The translations under genes and the position numbers were made by a program. A stretch of DNA of 64,000 bases from Setophaga petechia (taxonomy: Eukaryota; Chordata; Aves; Passeriformes; Parulidae), in the NCBI GenBank assembly GCA_024362935.1, contig JANCRA010000025.1:13108936-13172935 (forward strand), given 5' to 3'. Positions 14,101 to 27,300 of this stretch are shown here, piece by piece. Numbering within the stretch: position 1 is the first letter of the stretch; the number at the start of each line of letters is the position of its first letter. The notes below the pieces were generated by a model. The model was not told where the DNA came from. It worked only from the letters and a program-made list of their open reading frames with translations, and made no database searches.

Positions 14101-17100
14101 GAGAGCAGGTGCTTCCAAAAACTGGGAAGAGTGTCATCTTTTTACAACCTGGCCTCTATTAAAATGAGTGATCTTGCTAAGGTGATGGTTTGCTGTGCCA
14201 GGTGTGGTCTGCCCCTGGTCAGCAGGTTGTGATAAACACCATGATGTGTAATTTATAACAATTAAAGGTTAGGGCCAACAGAGAACTGCCAGTTTTTCAT
14301 AGGTTAGGATAAAATACACAGTTAACCCTTTGTGGGTGGAGTGCTGCCCTTGGGCACCTTGTCCAGGCTGTTTCCCCAGCAGGGCTTTGAGCCAGGGCAG
14401 TTCATGTGTGTGACAGCATTTCATGGCAGACCATGGTCTCGTTCCCCTCCACTGGTTCATGTTTTTTATTTCCACAGTCACCTGGGAGGGCTTGTGACAA
14501 ACATCAGAATGCCTGCGGGGTGGGCAGCTGGGAGAAGTGGAGCTGTTTATGGCCCAAAGAGGGGAAAGTGGAGCTGCCCCCTCTGGGCACCAGCCAGGCC
14601 TTAAATCTGCACACCTAAATAAAGAGATGAGCACTAAGGAGCACTGAAGGCAGCACTGTCCTAATGATTGCTGTTGGAAGTTTGCAGCCTGAAATGTGAA
14701 TATTCCTCTTTGCTTTTAAAAGCATGGCTGCAGTGTTTGTTTTTGTACAATTGCTCCAGGCCTTGGAGCATTTCCTGGAGCAGTAAAAGATCTTGGTTCA
14801 GTTTTTAGAGACTGACACTCAGGCTTCCTAGCAGGAAGGGCAGGGGTGTGCTTACCTATGGATTGCTGCTGTCTTGGTGTCCTTTACATTCCCATGCAGA
14901 GATTCTCTCTGTAGAGGGTTAAAGGATGTAACCTCAGTTTCACGGTGCAGCTCTGCATTTTAGTGCCTGCTCCAAATACTTTGGTTTCTTCATCTTCACC
15001 CAACACTTTTGTGAATTGGATGCCCTTGAGGCAGTAGTTAAAAGTATGTATTCTGAATTTTCACTTAAGAGGAAAGTGATGTTTAATTTCAGTCTTGCAC
15101 TTGTAGACAGTCTGTGATCCCAAGTGTTACTAGCATAGAAGAATCTGCATCTTTTTGTTGTTGGCAGCCATGAAGCAAGTTGATGTGAGTAGCATGCCAT
15201 GGAAATAAAATCATAAAAGCAAAAGATGGAATTTTTTTCACTTGGAGAAACTGAGACATTTAATGAAAAATGAACCAAAAGCAAGTTTTCCACATCTAGG
15301 CTGTGGATATTTGTGGAATGTAATGTGAAAAGAACTTGAACTTCTCAGTTCTGTTCTTCTTTTGTGACAATTCACTTGGTTTTGGTTTATTGAAGAGTAG
15401 AACTGATTTACAGCAGTCACCCAGTCTGTAAGGGCTGGACATCGTGCTCTGGGGGTGGGCCAACCTCTGACATAACTCTTTACCCCGTTAAAAAAATGGG
15501 GTCCGATTTGCAGTACAAATTGGACAAATGTGGTAACAATGTAATGGGACCCTCTGAAATGGAAGCATTTCGATAATGCGGGCAGGCTGCTGGCTTGTTC
15601 CCTTTCTTTGACTCCAAATGCATCAGAATGTGCTTGATTGTTTGCCTCTGCAGCCTGCTGTGAAATAGCTGAGGCTGAAGTTGCAGTGACAGTTTACAAG
15701 TTAAAAAGACAGCTTTTTGGCCACTGACCCTCTGCGGGAGCCTAATCTTTGTTTTGTAGATGCCCCTTTATCTAGGGAAATTACATCAAGAAAAGAGGTG
15801 TTGGATTACTTCCTCATTGTTCCTCTTTGTTAAAGATGACCTCCAAAGAATTTTTACAGGCTGATTTGTACTTTTCCTTTAGGGTACATTGGGAAAACAA
15901 AGTCCTCTGTGAGAATTTCCTTCCCCTCTCGTTCATACAAACCCTTGTTTGCTTTGTTTTTGACTGTAGCTTTGGAATGTTAACTGTGAATGTTTGAACT
16001 CCTGAATTTAAAAAAACTCAAGACTGTTAAATTAAAAAAAAAAAGAAAGATAAAAGTTCCTTATTTCAAGTTGGTGTTAGAATACTGTTATTGAGGGACA
16101 ACTTGTGACAACCAGAAAGAAGATAGTAGTAGAAATACAATGTGCCAAGAGAGCTGTCAAATAACAATTTGACAGTTCTGGGAAGGGAATTGTGCCTGTT
16201 CTGTTACCAAGGCCTTGCCCAAACATCTTGGGAAGTCTTATTTCAGTCAGCTTTGCCATTCCACTGGCATGGTTGTAGCTGTCATGGGATGGACACAGGC
16301 AAGGCAGGGTTTGTAGATTGGTATGGGTTCTCTTACAAGATTTTTCAGGCACTCAAGCCCTTCATTAAATATTAAGCATTAATGAATGTTCTGAGAAATG
16401 TGTAGCCTGAAATTTTCATGACAGTCTTTTGTTCTTTTGATAACTCAGGGTCTGTTAGGGGGAATGAGCTAATCTTAGGAGGAATCACCCACTGTGTATA
16501 CATTGTTTATGCTGCTTTAGTGGCTGCTTTGGGAGGGGATCAGCAAGGGAAGAGCATGCAGTGGATGCCATTGCCTACCTGAACAAGAAAGTTTCTGCCA
16601 GTAGGGCAGTTGAAAGGGGATTGTAGGGAGAAGCAATTTTTATTCTTCTTCCAAAGACTGGCTACAGCCAGAATTAAATACCTTTTGAGGTTCATTCTCG
16701 TGCTGCTTACAGGAAAGAACATACTGACAAGAGTGGAGTACTGGAGAGATTGCTTTGCTTAGCGGTAGTGGGAGGTAGTCTGACCATCCAGGACTGTGTT
16801 TTATCCTCAAAAGGGAGTGACAGATCTTTTAAATTTAATTACAAACACTACTGTTAATGTGTTTTCTTTGTTTTACTACCATGTGTCATCATTTAACTGA
16901 GGCAGTTAATCAGCCCTTGTGCCAGGTGTGTTCTGGAAGCTTGGAAGGGCTGCAGTGCTTGTCCTAGGCAGTGTCATACAGAGAATAATGGCATTATCCT
17001 GTGGTGCTTAGTCTGGGTAACCAGTCTTTCCTTATCATCTTGAGGAGTGAAGCAGTGTCCCAGATATGCTGTAGCTGTGGGTGTTGACTCCTGTGGCATT

Positions 17101-18685
17101 GCACAGCTGCAGTGGATGCTGAAATAATGCTGCCTTCTAGTCCAGTTTGGAAAGATGGCAGGGCTGGGCCTCACACTGGCACTGACTGTGCCAACCCTCC
17201 TGTGGGCCTGGCTGCTGCTGGGCCAGGGCTGCTCCTGGGGCTGTGTGGCACAGCAGCAGCACACTGAATTGAATAAAGCCTCATTTTGTGCTTCCAGGCT
17301 GTGTTTAGAACCCTGCCTGCATCAAACTGCCAAGTCCTTTCTAAAAGCTGATGGAGCATTTAGAAGTTTTCTGTATTAAAAAACCCAACAGACCAAACTC
17401 TGTAGATGCTTTTCTCAGCTTATTTTAGGCACAGCAGGAACTCACTGATTCATCTACATGCTGATATTATGGATGCAGTCATTAAGTAGATTTTAAGTCA
17501 TCATGGCAACTTCCTCTTTAAATGGAAGCTAATTTTAATGAAACCTTTAATTTGCATGCTACAAAAAATGTTGAAGGATTTAATTTTTGAGATTGATAAT
17601 CTCAATGAGACACAAAACAATATTTTCCAAGACCTCAAGTGTTCTATAGCTTTCCATTTTCTAACTTTTGTTTTTGTGAACTGTGCAGTCTTAGGCAGAA
17701 TGGGGCAGTAAGTATCCTCACAATGGTTCAACCATCATCTCCTGGTTATTCTGCTATACTTAGGAATACTTCCTAATTTCTTAGGAAAAGGTCATCCTTC
17801 ACTGAGCTGTGAGTCATAGAAACTTTATGATAGAACTCAGACTGCCTATGCCTTTCCTGTTGATAATCTCCACTGCTTTCTTTTATTTGTGAAGAAATAT
17901 TTCAGGCTATTTGCACTTCTTTGTTGGCACCTTCCAGTTGCATTCAGTCAGTAGTACATTTTAAAAGATAAGTGAACCACAGCAGTGATGCTTTTGGATT
18001 AGCTTTTATCTTGCTTACCTTTGCATGCTCATTTAGGGCAAGCATATTTAGCACTGTGAGGATGCTGCATGATGAATGACATGGAAACATCTTAGTTCAC
18101 TGAACAATCCCAGTCATTTCAAGAAACAGCAACTTCTATTTCTGCAGAGCTCTGAAGATCAGCTCTGCTACTCAATGCAAATCTGACTCTCTGGAGGTGA
18201 AATGCATCTTTTATTTTTAACCTTAGTGAATACTTGGCAGTGAGTGCTGCTGAAGTAAATCCTCAAGGCCTGATGTAAATTGGCATTCCTCTATCTGTTT
18301 TATTAGGAGAGCCTTTTGCAAGCATCTTGGCCAAGTGTGGTTCAGCCTGTTGTGTGGTTGAGCTGTGTCCCAGAGCATTGCTCTCACAATGTCACAGAGG
18401 TGATGTAAGGACAGGTGTTAGGCAATATTGCTGCAGCACACAGTGGCAATGCTATTGCTTAAATCTGGCTGCAAGGAGAACCAGTAAAACTTGCTGGTTC
18501 CACGTCTCATGGAATTGCCCAATCTGTGGAACTGACGAGGGCTGTTTGTACTGACTGCCTGTTTGAAATGTATGGATTAGCAGGCAGGGGGGTGTGCCTG
18601 TGTGTAACTGTTGTTTATAAACACCTGCTCTGCTTACTTGCATTTTTCTGGTTTTAGCTACACCTTCAGATTGGTTCAGTGTACT

Positions 18686-18946
18686 TATTGTGGTCTAACC
18701 CCAGTGGGCAACCAAGACCCACACAGCTGCTGGCTCACTCTGCCCCAGTGGGATGGGAGAGGGAATCATAAAAGAGAGGACCTGTGGGTTCACATAAAGA
18801 CAGTTCAATAATGAAGCAAAAGTTGTGGATGCAAGCAAAGCAAACTAAGGAATTCCTTCACCACTTCCCATGGGCAGGCAGGTGTTCAGCCATCCCATCA
18901 GGAAAGCTCCATCAATGTGATGGTTACGCCAGCCAAAACCAGCACA
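18686..18946 (+). mobile_element. Solo LTR, ERVL-like, with 5-bp target duplication
   Basis: The element is 261 bp, starts TATTGTGGTCTAACCCC and ends AACCAGCACA. It resembles the avian ERVL-type LTR that begins TGTTGTGGTTTAACCCC. Perfect 5-bp repeats GTACT flank it (18681-18685 and 18947-18951), and 5 bp is the size expected for ERVL. The first dinucleotide is mutated (TA for TG). It is shorter than full family members as I remember them, and the adjacent duplicate copy keeps bases missing here, so internal deletions are likely. No coding part is present. Confidence 0.7.
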
Positions 18947-19205
18947 GTACTGTTCTGAAATTGTCTCTTATAGGTTGCTTTTTGAATGAAGATGTCCATT
19001 AGCTTCATTTCAAACTGTAGTTGTGGTTGTTTCTCTGGTGTTCAGCCATCCCATCAGGAAAGCCAGGCTCCATCACATGTAATGGTTACTTGGCCAGAAT
19101 ATTAGCTTTCCTCCAGCCAAAACCAGCACAGTCCTGTACTGAATAGGTTGTCTTTTAAATGAAGATATCCATTAGCTTCATTTCAAACTGTAGTTGTTGT
19201 TGCTT
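18881..19205 (+). repeat. Tandem duplication of LTR 3' end plus flank, two copies
   Basis: Copy 1 (18881-19036) and copy 2 (19037 to about 19205) both start GGTGTTCAGCCATCCCATCA. They share AGCCAAAACCAGCACAGT and GAAGAT-TCCATTAGCTTCATTTC near their ends. Copy 2 keeps about 35 bases of LTR missing from copy 1, and copy 1 keeps about 13 bases missing from copy 2. The duplication therefore followed LTR insertion. Confidence 0.85.
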
Positions 19206-21094
19206 ACTCTTTTCTTTCTTACATCAGTTTTGCCAAATGGCAGTGTGATTATGTCTTCATGTTTCTTGCATAAAAATAGAATTGTGAATTGGCTGCTTGA
19301 AATACAACAGAAACAGTTAAGATTTCAGTTCTGTGGCTTCCTGAATATTTGTTCCTGCTCTTAAAATCTACTTGCTCAACTCCTTCACTGAGCTTCCTGT
19401 GTAATGTTGCTAAACCTCCTCTCAATTCTCCTGTGGCTCTTGTGTTTACCAAGTAAACAGCTGTGGCCATTTTAGCTGTTGCATCTCAGATGGAGGTTGC
19501 TGACCCTGCAGTGAAGGTAGCAGGAAGGTGGGGATGCCATCTGCTCTGCTGTCACATTGTCACCTTACCATCCTGGGTGAATAAAGCACTGTGCCATACT
19601 GAACTCGGACAACTTGAGGTGTCATTTAGTTCTGCAGAGTCTGGTACCTGCTCATTAGCAGCTCTCTCCTCTGAGGATTGCCAGGCAGCTGAGGGGATAT
19701 AATATTACAAACTGCTGCAGCAAAATTAACTATAGCCCATTTGTCAGAGCTGAGAATTATCTTACAGTGATCATATGTAAATGAAATGAGTTCCTGTAAG
19801 GACAGAATACATTATTTATTGGCTTTTTGGAGGTGACATCTTATTACAAAACTGCCAATATCAATTCCCTATCTTATATTTTTAATTTTCCCTCCTACAT
19901 TATGACAAATTTCAGCATCTTTTATTGGGCAGTAAAATTCCAATTTAATTATGCATACTGGCAAGTTAAAACTTGTTAGATGGCTTGTCTTAATGTTATG
20001 TGTTAGTCACATCAGAGCACTTAGGTGCTAGAGTAATGACACCAGGTGATTAGTGCAAAAAGAATAGATTGTCATTCAGAGGGATTCTGAAGCCCCAGCT
20101 GTGGCTTCACTCTCATAATGCATTCTGCTGCTTTCTGGCACTCAGACTGCAGAGTTCTCTGGAGATTGTGCCACTGTCAAACAGGTCTCTCTGAACTGGC
20201 TGCTGAAGTGACACCACACAGGGGTGTACCAAACAAATGGCTAACCAAAAATACTCTGGATGAGGGCTCAGATTAACAGTTGTCACAAATTTTCTGTAAA
20301 TTTGATCAAATCATTAGCATTTTGAGTTAAATTTACCCTGAATCCTTTTTGCAGTGTTGGAAGTGTAGAAGACAGTTACCTTCCTGAGCAGGAACCATGG
20401 GTTATTGATTTCTGGGGGATTTCCCTGTTTTTGATTGCTCTGATGGAGTGAACAGTGTTTAAATTTGTCTGCTCTAATTCCTTGCACAAGTAAAGGTACA
20501 AACTCATTCCTTGCAGTGATTGTGACCATGTTAATTTAAGCAAGGGAAGCATAATCACACTGTGTACTACTGCCCTCCTTGCAGTCTGTCTAAAATTAGT
20601 TGCTGCTTGAGCTGTGCTTGATTGCTATTACTAGTACTTAATGTCCTAGTTTGGTGAAACCTAGTCTGATGATTGAGCTTGGGTATGAGCTTCATACCTG
20701 CAAAAATACAGGAATTATAGAGTACCTGTGATATGTGGTGTATTTCTAAATAATATTAACAGCCTGCTGCTTGCAATTTTGTAGAAATAATTCATAAAAA
20801 TTGACTGTGGTTTTGTAGATTTACTGCTTTTTGAAGCTCACTTTCTGTCACCTTTCAAAGTTGTGTTTAACTTGTGTTAAACACAAGGATATGAAACTGT
20901 TAGTGGTCTCAAGATGAGGATTCACTACCCAGCAGTGTAGAAATGTGTGTAATTGATCCTGTGGGATTTGGGGCACATATAAAAGCAGTTGTCATAGCTG
21001 TTGGTAGCTTGTAAGCAAGCTCTTCTTCCAGCCAAACTTCTGCATTCCTCTTTTTAACTTCAGTTGAGTTACACAAGCGATTTTTTTCTTTCAG

Positions 21095-21330
21095 AGCCAG
21101 GACATAATCAGCCAAACTGAACCAAGAGGAAAGAGAATATTTGAGAAGGCCTCCAGCATCTCATGAACGAACCAACGGAACTCGATAATGCCGGTTCTGC
21201 AGAGCCAGGTCTGCGGCTCAGAAAAGGACACATGTCTGACCCTGCAAGCACACAGGCAGCCTTTGAAGAGGACAGCTCTCAAGAGAGCCTTCTTCTAGTG
21301 GAGACACCACTGTCTTCTGACCAGGAAAAT
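21095..21330 (+). CDS. ADIPOR2: ADIPOR2 first coding exon (68 nt 5' UTR, residues 1-56)
   Basis: The acceptor is a T-rich tract ending in CAG at 21092-21094, and the donor GTAAGT starts at 21331. The ATG is at 21163. The exonic 5' UTR has no other ATG and has an in-frame TGA at 21142-21144. The start context is weak (C at -3, A at +4), but the N-terminal MNEPTE and the internal LRKGH are family signatures. The exon ends in phase 0 after Gln-Glu-Asn. It encodes the acidic, probably disordered cytosolic tail, which is the most diverged part of the protein. Confidence 0.95.
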
Positions 21331-24300
21331 GTAAGTCATATGATTCATCACCTGTTAGGTTTTCTAGGAAAAATGAGTTTTGAGCTAAGCGCTTCAGTGT
21401 TGTAATCTAACTTGGAAATGTGGACCATGAGCCTGCAACTTAGTGCCTGCTAAATAACTCTAATAATACCAGGAAGGTTCCAGAAGTATTCAGCTGAATG
21501 AATGTATGGGAACTTGGGTGACAAGACTGACTAGTAATAATAGTTTTACCAGCTTTTATGTTTTTATTTTGTCCTCAGAGAAAGGGGACTTGTACTGGTT
21601 TCTGTTCTGCCGAGATGCTGTTCATACAAAAAGACTTTTGTTCTGTAATTTTCAATTAATTGTAAGTGAAAGGAGAAGTATTGGCTCTGGCTGCATGTAA
21701 TCAGAACCTTGGCTGATTGGTATCTTTTTGATGATTAGGACAGAAAAATCTGTTTGCAAGCATTCTTGCTGTAATTAGACTGAACAGTGCATGATATCTT
21801 ATCTCAGACAGCAGCCAGGAACAGACTCACAAGGCAGAGCAAAAGGATGGGGAAGCCCCTTGTGTTACTTCCTAGGACACTCCCAGTCTTCAGCAGTTGT
21901 TGGCTCACAGATTTTCTGAGCCACTGGCAATGTCTGTAAGTTTTTGATGCATGAACCTCTGTAAATTTTAGCAGCCACAACATGCAGAAAGGCATCCACA
22001 GCTTTATTAGGTGTTCTACAAAGACACAGTCCAAGCACTGGAGAAAAGTACCTTCTGGTTAGAGATTTCCAGAACTGTAATTAATGCTTCTCCCAGGATA
22101 TATTCAGATGGATATCAGCATAGTTAAGTGGAAGAGGCATTCATCTTAGGCTCACTATCCAATTTATCATGGATTAATGAGTTTACTGTATCAGCTCAGT
22201 CACAGCAAGTGTGTGGCTTTAGCCAGCAGCAAAAACAGGCTGGTGCTACTTAATGTGTGTTGGGCTGTGGCTGTAATTGCATTTGCCACAAGTTCTGGGT
22301 GTTTGCATGGCCCAGTGTCATGGATCAGCTGACATGAGAACTGGTATTTGCCTTCTCAGCTTGATGAGTTGGAGCCCTTACAGAATTTAGTTCCAGGCAT
22401 TCTTGTAATGAGAAGTCAGGATTGGTATTTGTGTCTAGTAAGCCAAGCCAGTGCACTCACAGTTGTAGTGCAATAACTTCTCTAGAACATTCTCAGTATC
22501 CTGATCAGGGAGACTCTCAGTCTTTTTCCATTTTGTGGAAGGGTGTGAAGCATGTGTTTAAGGTGCTGTCTTGGCCAAAACTGGTTAGAAAAAGAAAGGT
22601 TGAGTTGTGGTAGCAGATATTTTGAATTTACATGTTTATCTTTTGGTGTGTTTGGGATCATCTGCTTTGAAGGCTCTTTTCATTCTCTGACTTTCCTGGT
22701 TGAATAATTAGAGTTACCTGTGGATGGAATACCCAAGGTAAAAGTCCATAATTGATTATCTGCTTTAGTTCTTTCTGTACATTGCTCAGTTAAACAGAAA
22801 TTATCTGACTGAATGTTTAATTCTAACATTTTGGCAATGAAACAGTTGAAATACTGTCATTCTCTCTTTCAGGCATTCTTAGCACATGTTGTCTTTTTGA
22901 TTTTTTTGGTTTCATCCATACAACAAATGTTTGTGTTTTTTTCATTTTGGCTCACTACAAATGTTTGGCTTTCTTGTGTTTGATTTCTCTTTTATGGTCT
23001 CCTGAAGTGCCGTCACAGAAATTTGTTTTTGCCATTTGGGTCTTGCTGTTACATCTTAATCTGCATCACTTTCTCTGCCATATATGGCCTTCTACTTTTT
23101 AAAATTGTTTTCATCCTTTTATTCTGGTCCTCAGTGATTTCTTGGGTTTGTTAGTATGATGTGTTTAAATTGTTTTTTGTCTTAAAAGGCTAAATAATTG
23201 ATGCCTCTAATGGATCATCCCAAAACACTTTGCTGTCAAAAGTGCCAATATTGGCTTGCCAAATGGCCTTTATTATGTGATATTCTGCAGTGTTCCAGAT
23301 AATCTGGAAAAAGCATTATGCTATACATCTTCCTGTGCCTTGTGTAAGCCTCAGCACAGCTGTTGCTCAAATGTCAGCTTGGATTCCCTCTTCTGCTCTG
23401 CTGTGCATTCTGGCCCTGTGCATCTGTCTCAGCAGAGCAACGTGTGTTTGTTCATGAGAGTGGCTTCTAAGTTCAAAAGCCTCATTTTGCTCTGGTCTAG
23501 AAGAGATTCATGTTCAGATAACAGTGAAATAAGGATATTGTTCTGGGCTAGGTGGCAGCCAAGCTGAACACAGCCCTGTAAAGGTCTCAGGTAGTGCCCA
23601 TCTGAATGCAGCCACAGGGAGCTGGTGGCAGCAATTCCGTGCTGGAGGAGGGAAGGTGATGAGGGCTGTTGTCTTTTAATATTCTTGTAATTGCTTCTAC
23701 TTAGGAAAAGTTTTTATCATAGTAAATACGTGTTCTAAAATGTACTGGGCTTAGGACTTGAGGTATTAGTGTAAAAAGATGTATATTTTTATCCTGTAAT
23801 AATATGGCATTGTTTATTTTCCCAGTGCCTCCTATTACTGTGCTTACATCATTGCAGCTCTCATATAAAATCTTCTCCAAACCCTTCTATACAAGGTTCC
23901 TTTCCCTACTTGTATGTTCACTTCCTGCTCCACTTGTAGAAGGAAGCAGTCTGAGCTCTTAAGAGGTAGTAGTTGATGAATTTTTGATGAATTATTAGAA
24001 AAGACTTTTCTAAGGAGGAGGGCATGGAAGCATGTTGTTCAGAATTAATTTCAATCTTCCTCACAGCTTGTATTGTATACTATGTACTTATAATTTTGAT
24101 GGACCAAAATATTGGTCCTCATAAGTAATAAAGCCTTTTTTTTTGCTAAGAAAATGAAGATGATATTAAGAAATAAGATTTACTCCTAAAAGTTTTTTTT
24201 TTCTGAAGCTTTTGGTCCTGGCACCTATCTGGGAGGTTGCATAGCTTTGAACTAAAAATGGAAGATCCTACTTTCTGTAAATTGTGGCATTCAGTAGATA

Positions 24301-27300
24301 CATGTAGCAAAGAATTACTAGCTATAAGCATAGAACATGCTTATTCAAAATAATGATAACACAGCTGCACTCTTCTGCCAGTGCTGTTTGTTAATCTGCC
24401 AATTGTATAACAATTCCTTTGAGAAGATAGGAATCATAACATCAGTATCCATTTTATACCTGAACCCCTCTCAGTCTGTATTTTATTCCATAGCTCTCTG
24501 TTCTCTCTTGGAGTGCAAATATGTCCATAGATTCTCCCCTCCTCCCAGTACCAGTTTCAAGGACTGGATACACATCTTGCTGTCTTTAAATGTGAAATCA
24601 GTGTAGTGGCAGGTGAGTGCTGAGCCTTCCGTGGCTTGGACCAACAGTAACCGTTTCTCTGCATGATAAACACTTGATTATGAGAAAAGCATCAAGCAAA
24701 AGCTGCATAATTCTTCTCATTCCTTCAGCAGTTTAAACTTATTTTCCTTTTCCTGGTTTCCACTGTGTGCTGATAAGGCATTTTTCAGCAGGTGCTTCCC
24801 TCCTGGATTGCCTTGCCTTTGGGACAGCATCCTTTCTCCTGTCCCAGAGTTTGTGTCTTAACTGCCTTTGTAATTCCAGCAGTGATAGTTCCTAAAGAAA
24901 TCTCTCCTGCTGTGACTTTGTTAAGCTGACACAATCAAATGCATGTGACCTCTTACCATGTGAGGAACGGGCTCTTTAAGCAGCCCTGAAACCCTGTGCT
25001 TGACTCTTTCCCTTTGTACTTTACCCTGCCAGTGGCAGCTGGTAAACAGCAGAACCATTTTCTTTGCCTTTGTTCCAGTCATGGGTTTTCCCCGTGCTTG
25101 GATGATGATTCCTTTCATCTTCCATGAAGTTGAGCTGTTGTGCAGTTGTCCTGTGAGGCACCAAAATGTGCCCATAAGGTGGAGAGCTGTTGCTTTGAAG
25201 TGTTTGATAATTTACAGTAAGGTTCTGGGGGGAGGTTTGTGTAGCCCTCAAGTTGTCTGAATGGGCAGAAGGAATTTGGGTAAATACTCCTGAATTGCTT
25301 TTCAGGGAGTGTGGGCTTTGAAGGGAGAACTTGGTTGACCCCTGACAAATTTCATGATATTTCCATGTACTTACAGGAAGCTTTCTAGAGAATAAATACC
25401 AAAGTGACTTGAAGGAGGAAGGCAGAAGGATGTAACAGAATTTCAGGTACAAAAGAGAATTTTTAGAGTAATTTAGGGTGAGCAAAAGACTCAAGGCTTT
25501 TAACTTGAATCATAAAACTTAAAGCATTTTCTGTTACAGAAGTGTTTATGTATTATCTACAAGAGCAGACTACAGACAGACTTTTTGGTTTTGCAGAAGG
25601 ATGCATGTAAATAAATGGAATTGTCTTCTTGACTTTCTGGTGCATGCCAGCTGAGTGAAAAAGACAGGTGAAGTCTTGAAGGTCAGAGAGAGACATTTGA
25701 GTCTTAAGAATAGTTTTTCTGGGGAAAATATTTTTAAATTCTGATTGGGTGAAATTTCATCCTTTGTAAATCTACTTGCAAGTTCCAAACAATTTAGCTT
25801 TCTTTTCAGTCTGGCATTTTTCTGTTGGTTCTTTGGGGTTATGATTGAAATCTTGGCATTTGCTTCTGTATTTGCCTTCTTTCTCCATTGCATTGCAGGT
25901 TTTGTGTGAATGGGAGAAGCCTGGTAAAATCAAGTTTGGCTTCCTACCAAAACACATTTCCTTTTGTTTTATAGCTGATTGTGTTCAAATGTTGTTTTTC
26001 TGTAGATTTCTTTATCACCTCTTCCATTCCTTCATTTTTGCAACTCTTGGGAAGAAATCTTAATTCTTTGAAAACATGTGAGCTGACATTTTGCTTCAGA
26101 TCAAAAGATCTTAACATCTGCATTTCTCCTTCACTTGCTGTTCTAAGGAACTGGAAGTAATGTGAATTTTACTCATACTGCTGGTCACTGAAGTAAGTGC
26201 TCAAACAGAGTAAATTTTTTTCCTACAAAAAAGCATTTTTGGATAGACAGAGCAGAATATCTCCAATTATTCCCACTTAGACAGTATGAAGGCAATGGGC
26301 CACGTTTATGGAGATGGTTTCCAGGCCCCACTGGTGCCTCCCTCACTCATTGCTGTGCCTGGGTTATGAACAGACTGTCAGAGCTTGAAAGTGCAGAAAA
26401 GGCAAACTGGTGACCCAGTCAGCCATGCATGGGCAGTGCCCAGGAGGCTGGGAACACGTGGGGCATGGCATCTCCATGTCTGCTCTGTCTCCAGAAAAAT
26501 CTCTCTGAAGCACCCAGAAATTTGTCCTGGGTGATGTTTGTGGAGTTGCAGCTGGATTCAGTGTGCCCTGTTACTGGGGAGTGTTTCTGTGCTTGGGGAG
26601 GGCAAGTGTTGCTGCTCGGGGTTTGCTGCCTGTCAGCAGGTTTTGTAACCACTGCTTGCTGTGCTGGCTGTTGAAACTAGGAGAGGGAGGGAGTAGTTCT
26701 GTTTATAATTCACTGGCACAACAGTTTCCCTGCACAGGGGTTAGATTCCATGGGGTTTGCCTTTGGTCTCCTGGAGATCCTGTCTGCCTGATTTGGGCAG
26801 CAGTGGGGGGGTGTGTCAACCTTTTACAGTGATAGAAGAGAAGAAAATAGTGTTGTACTGCTGGGTTAACTTGCATCTTCCTCCAGCTGTTTCAGATTGA
26901 TAGACTCTGCTGTTATGTTAAATTCAGCAGTACGCTTTCAATCTCTCTTTGTTTATTTTTATAACACAGCATTTCTTTTTCCATAAGCCCAGCATGCTTG
27001 TTTTCTTTTTCTCTTGTCAGGATTAACAATGGCAGAGGAGCAGAAAATGGCACATGAGACTCCTCTGCAGTAGAAACAATTTCTACAGGCTCTCCCCCAA
27101 ACTACTGCTGAGCACATGTTGGCATTGAGACCCTGGGTCTTTGTCAGACACTGGGCTTTGACAGAAAATCAGTATAAAATCAGAAAATCAGCTCAGAGAT
27201 TCAACAGACCCTTTTCATCTGAAGATATTTAAGAAGGGAGCTAGTTTAATCAGAATGTTCTAGCAATGCTACAAAATGTGACTTTGTCCTAGGACTATTT

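Larger units (their letters stand above)
1..21094. other. Non-coding DNA upstream of the first coding ADIPOR2 exon (probable intron 1)
   Basis: No exon with family resemblance is visible on either strand. All open frames are short and unconvincing. No CpG-rich promoter-like region is seen, so the ADIPOR2 5' UTR exon and promoter probably lie further upstream, as in mammals where the first intron is very long. Contents I can name are the T20 run, the two solo LTRs, the tandem duplication at 18881-19205 and the CTGT microsatellite. A 15-bp direct repeat TTTAAATATAAATAC occurs at 5610 and 5632. Confidence 0.6.

Noticed and set aside
1..21094. ADIPOR2 promoter or first non-coding exon
   Set aside because: No CpG-rich start region or convincing donor-bounded 5' UTR exon could be identified. 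Calling one would be guesswork.
25021..25494. 157-codon minus-strand frame inside an ADIPOR2 intron
   Set aside because: There is no recognisable domain and the composition looks like ordinary intron sequence; treated as chance.
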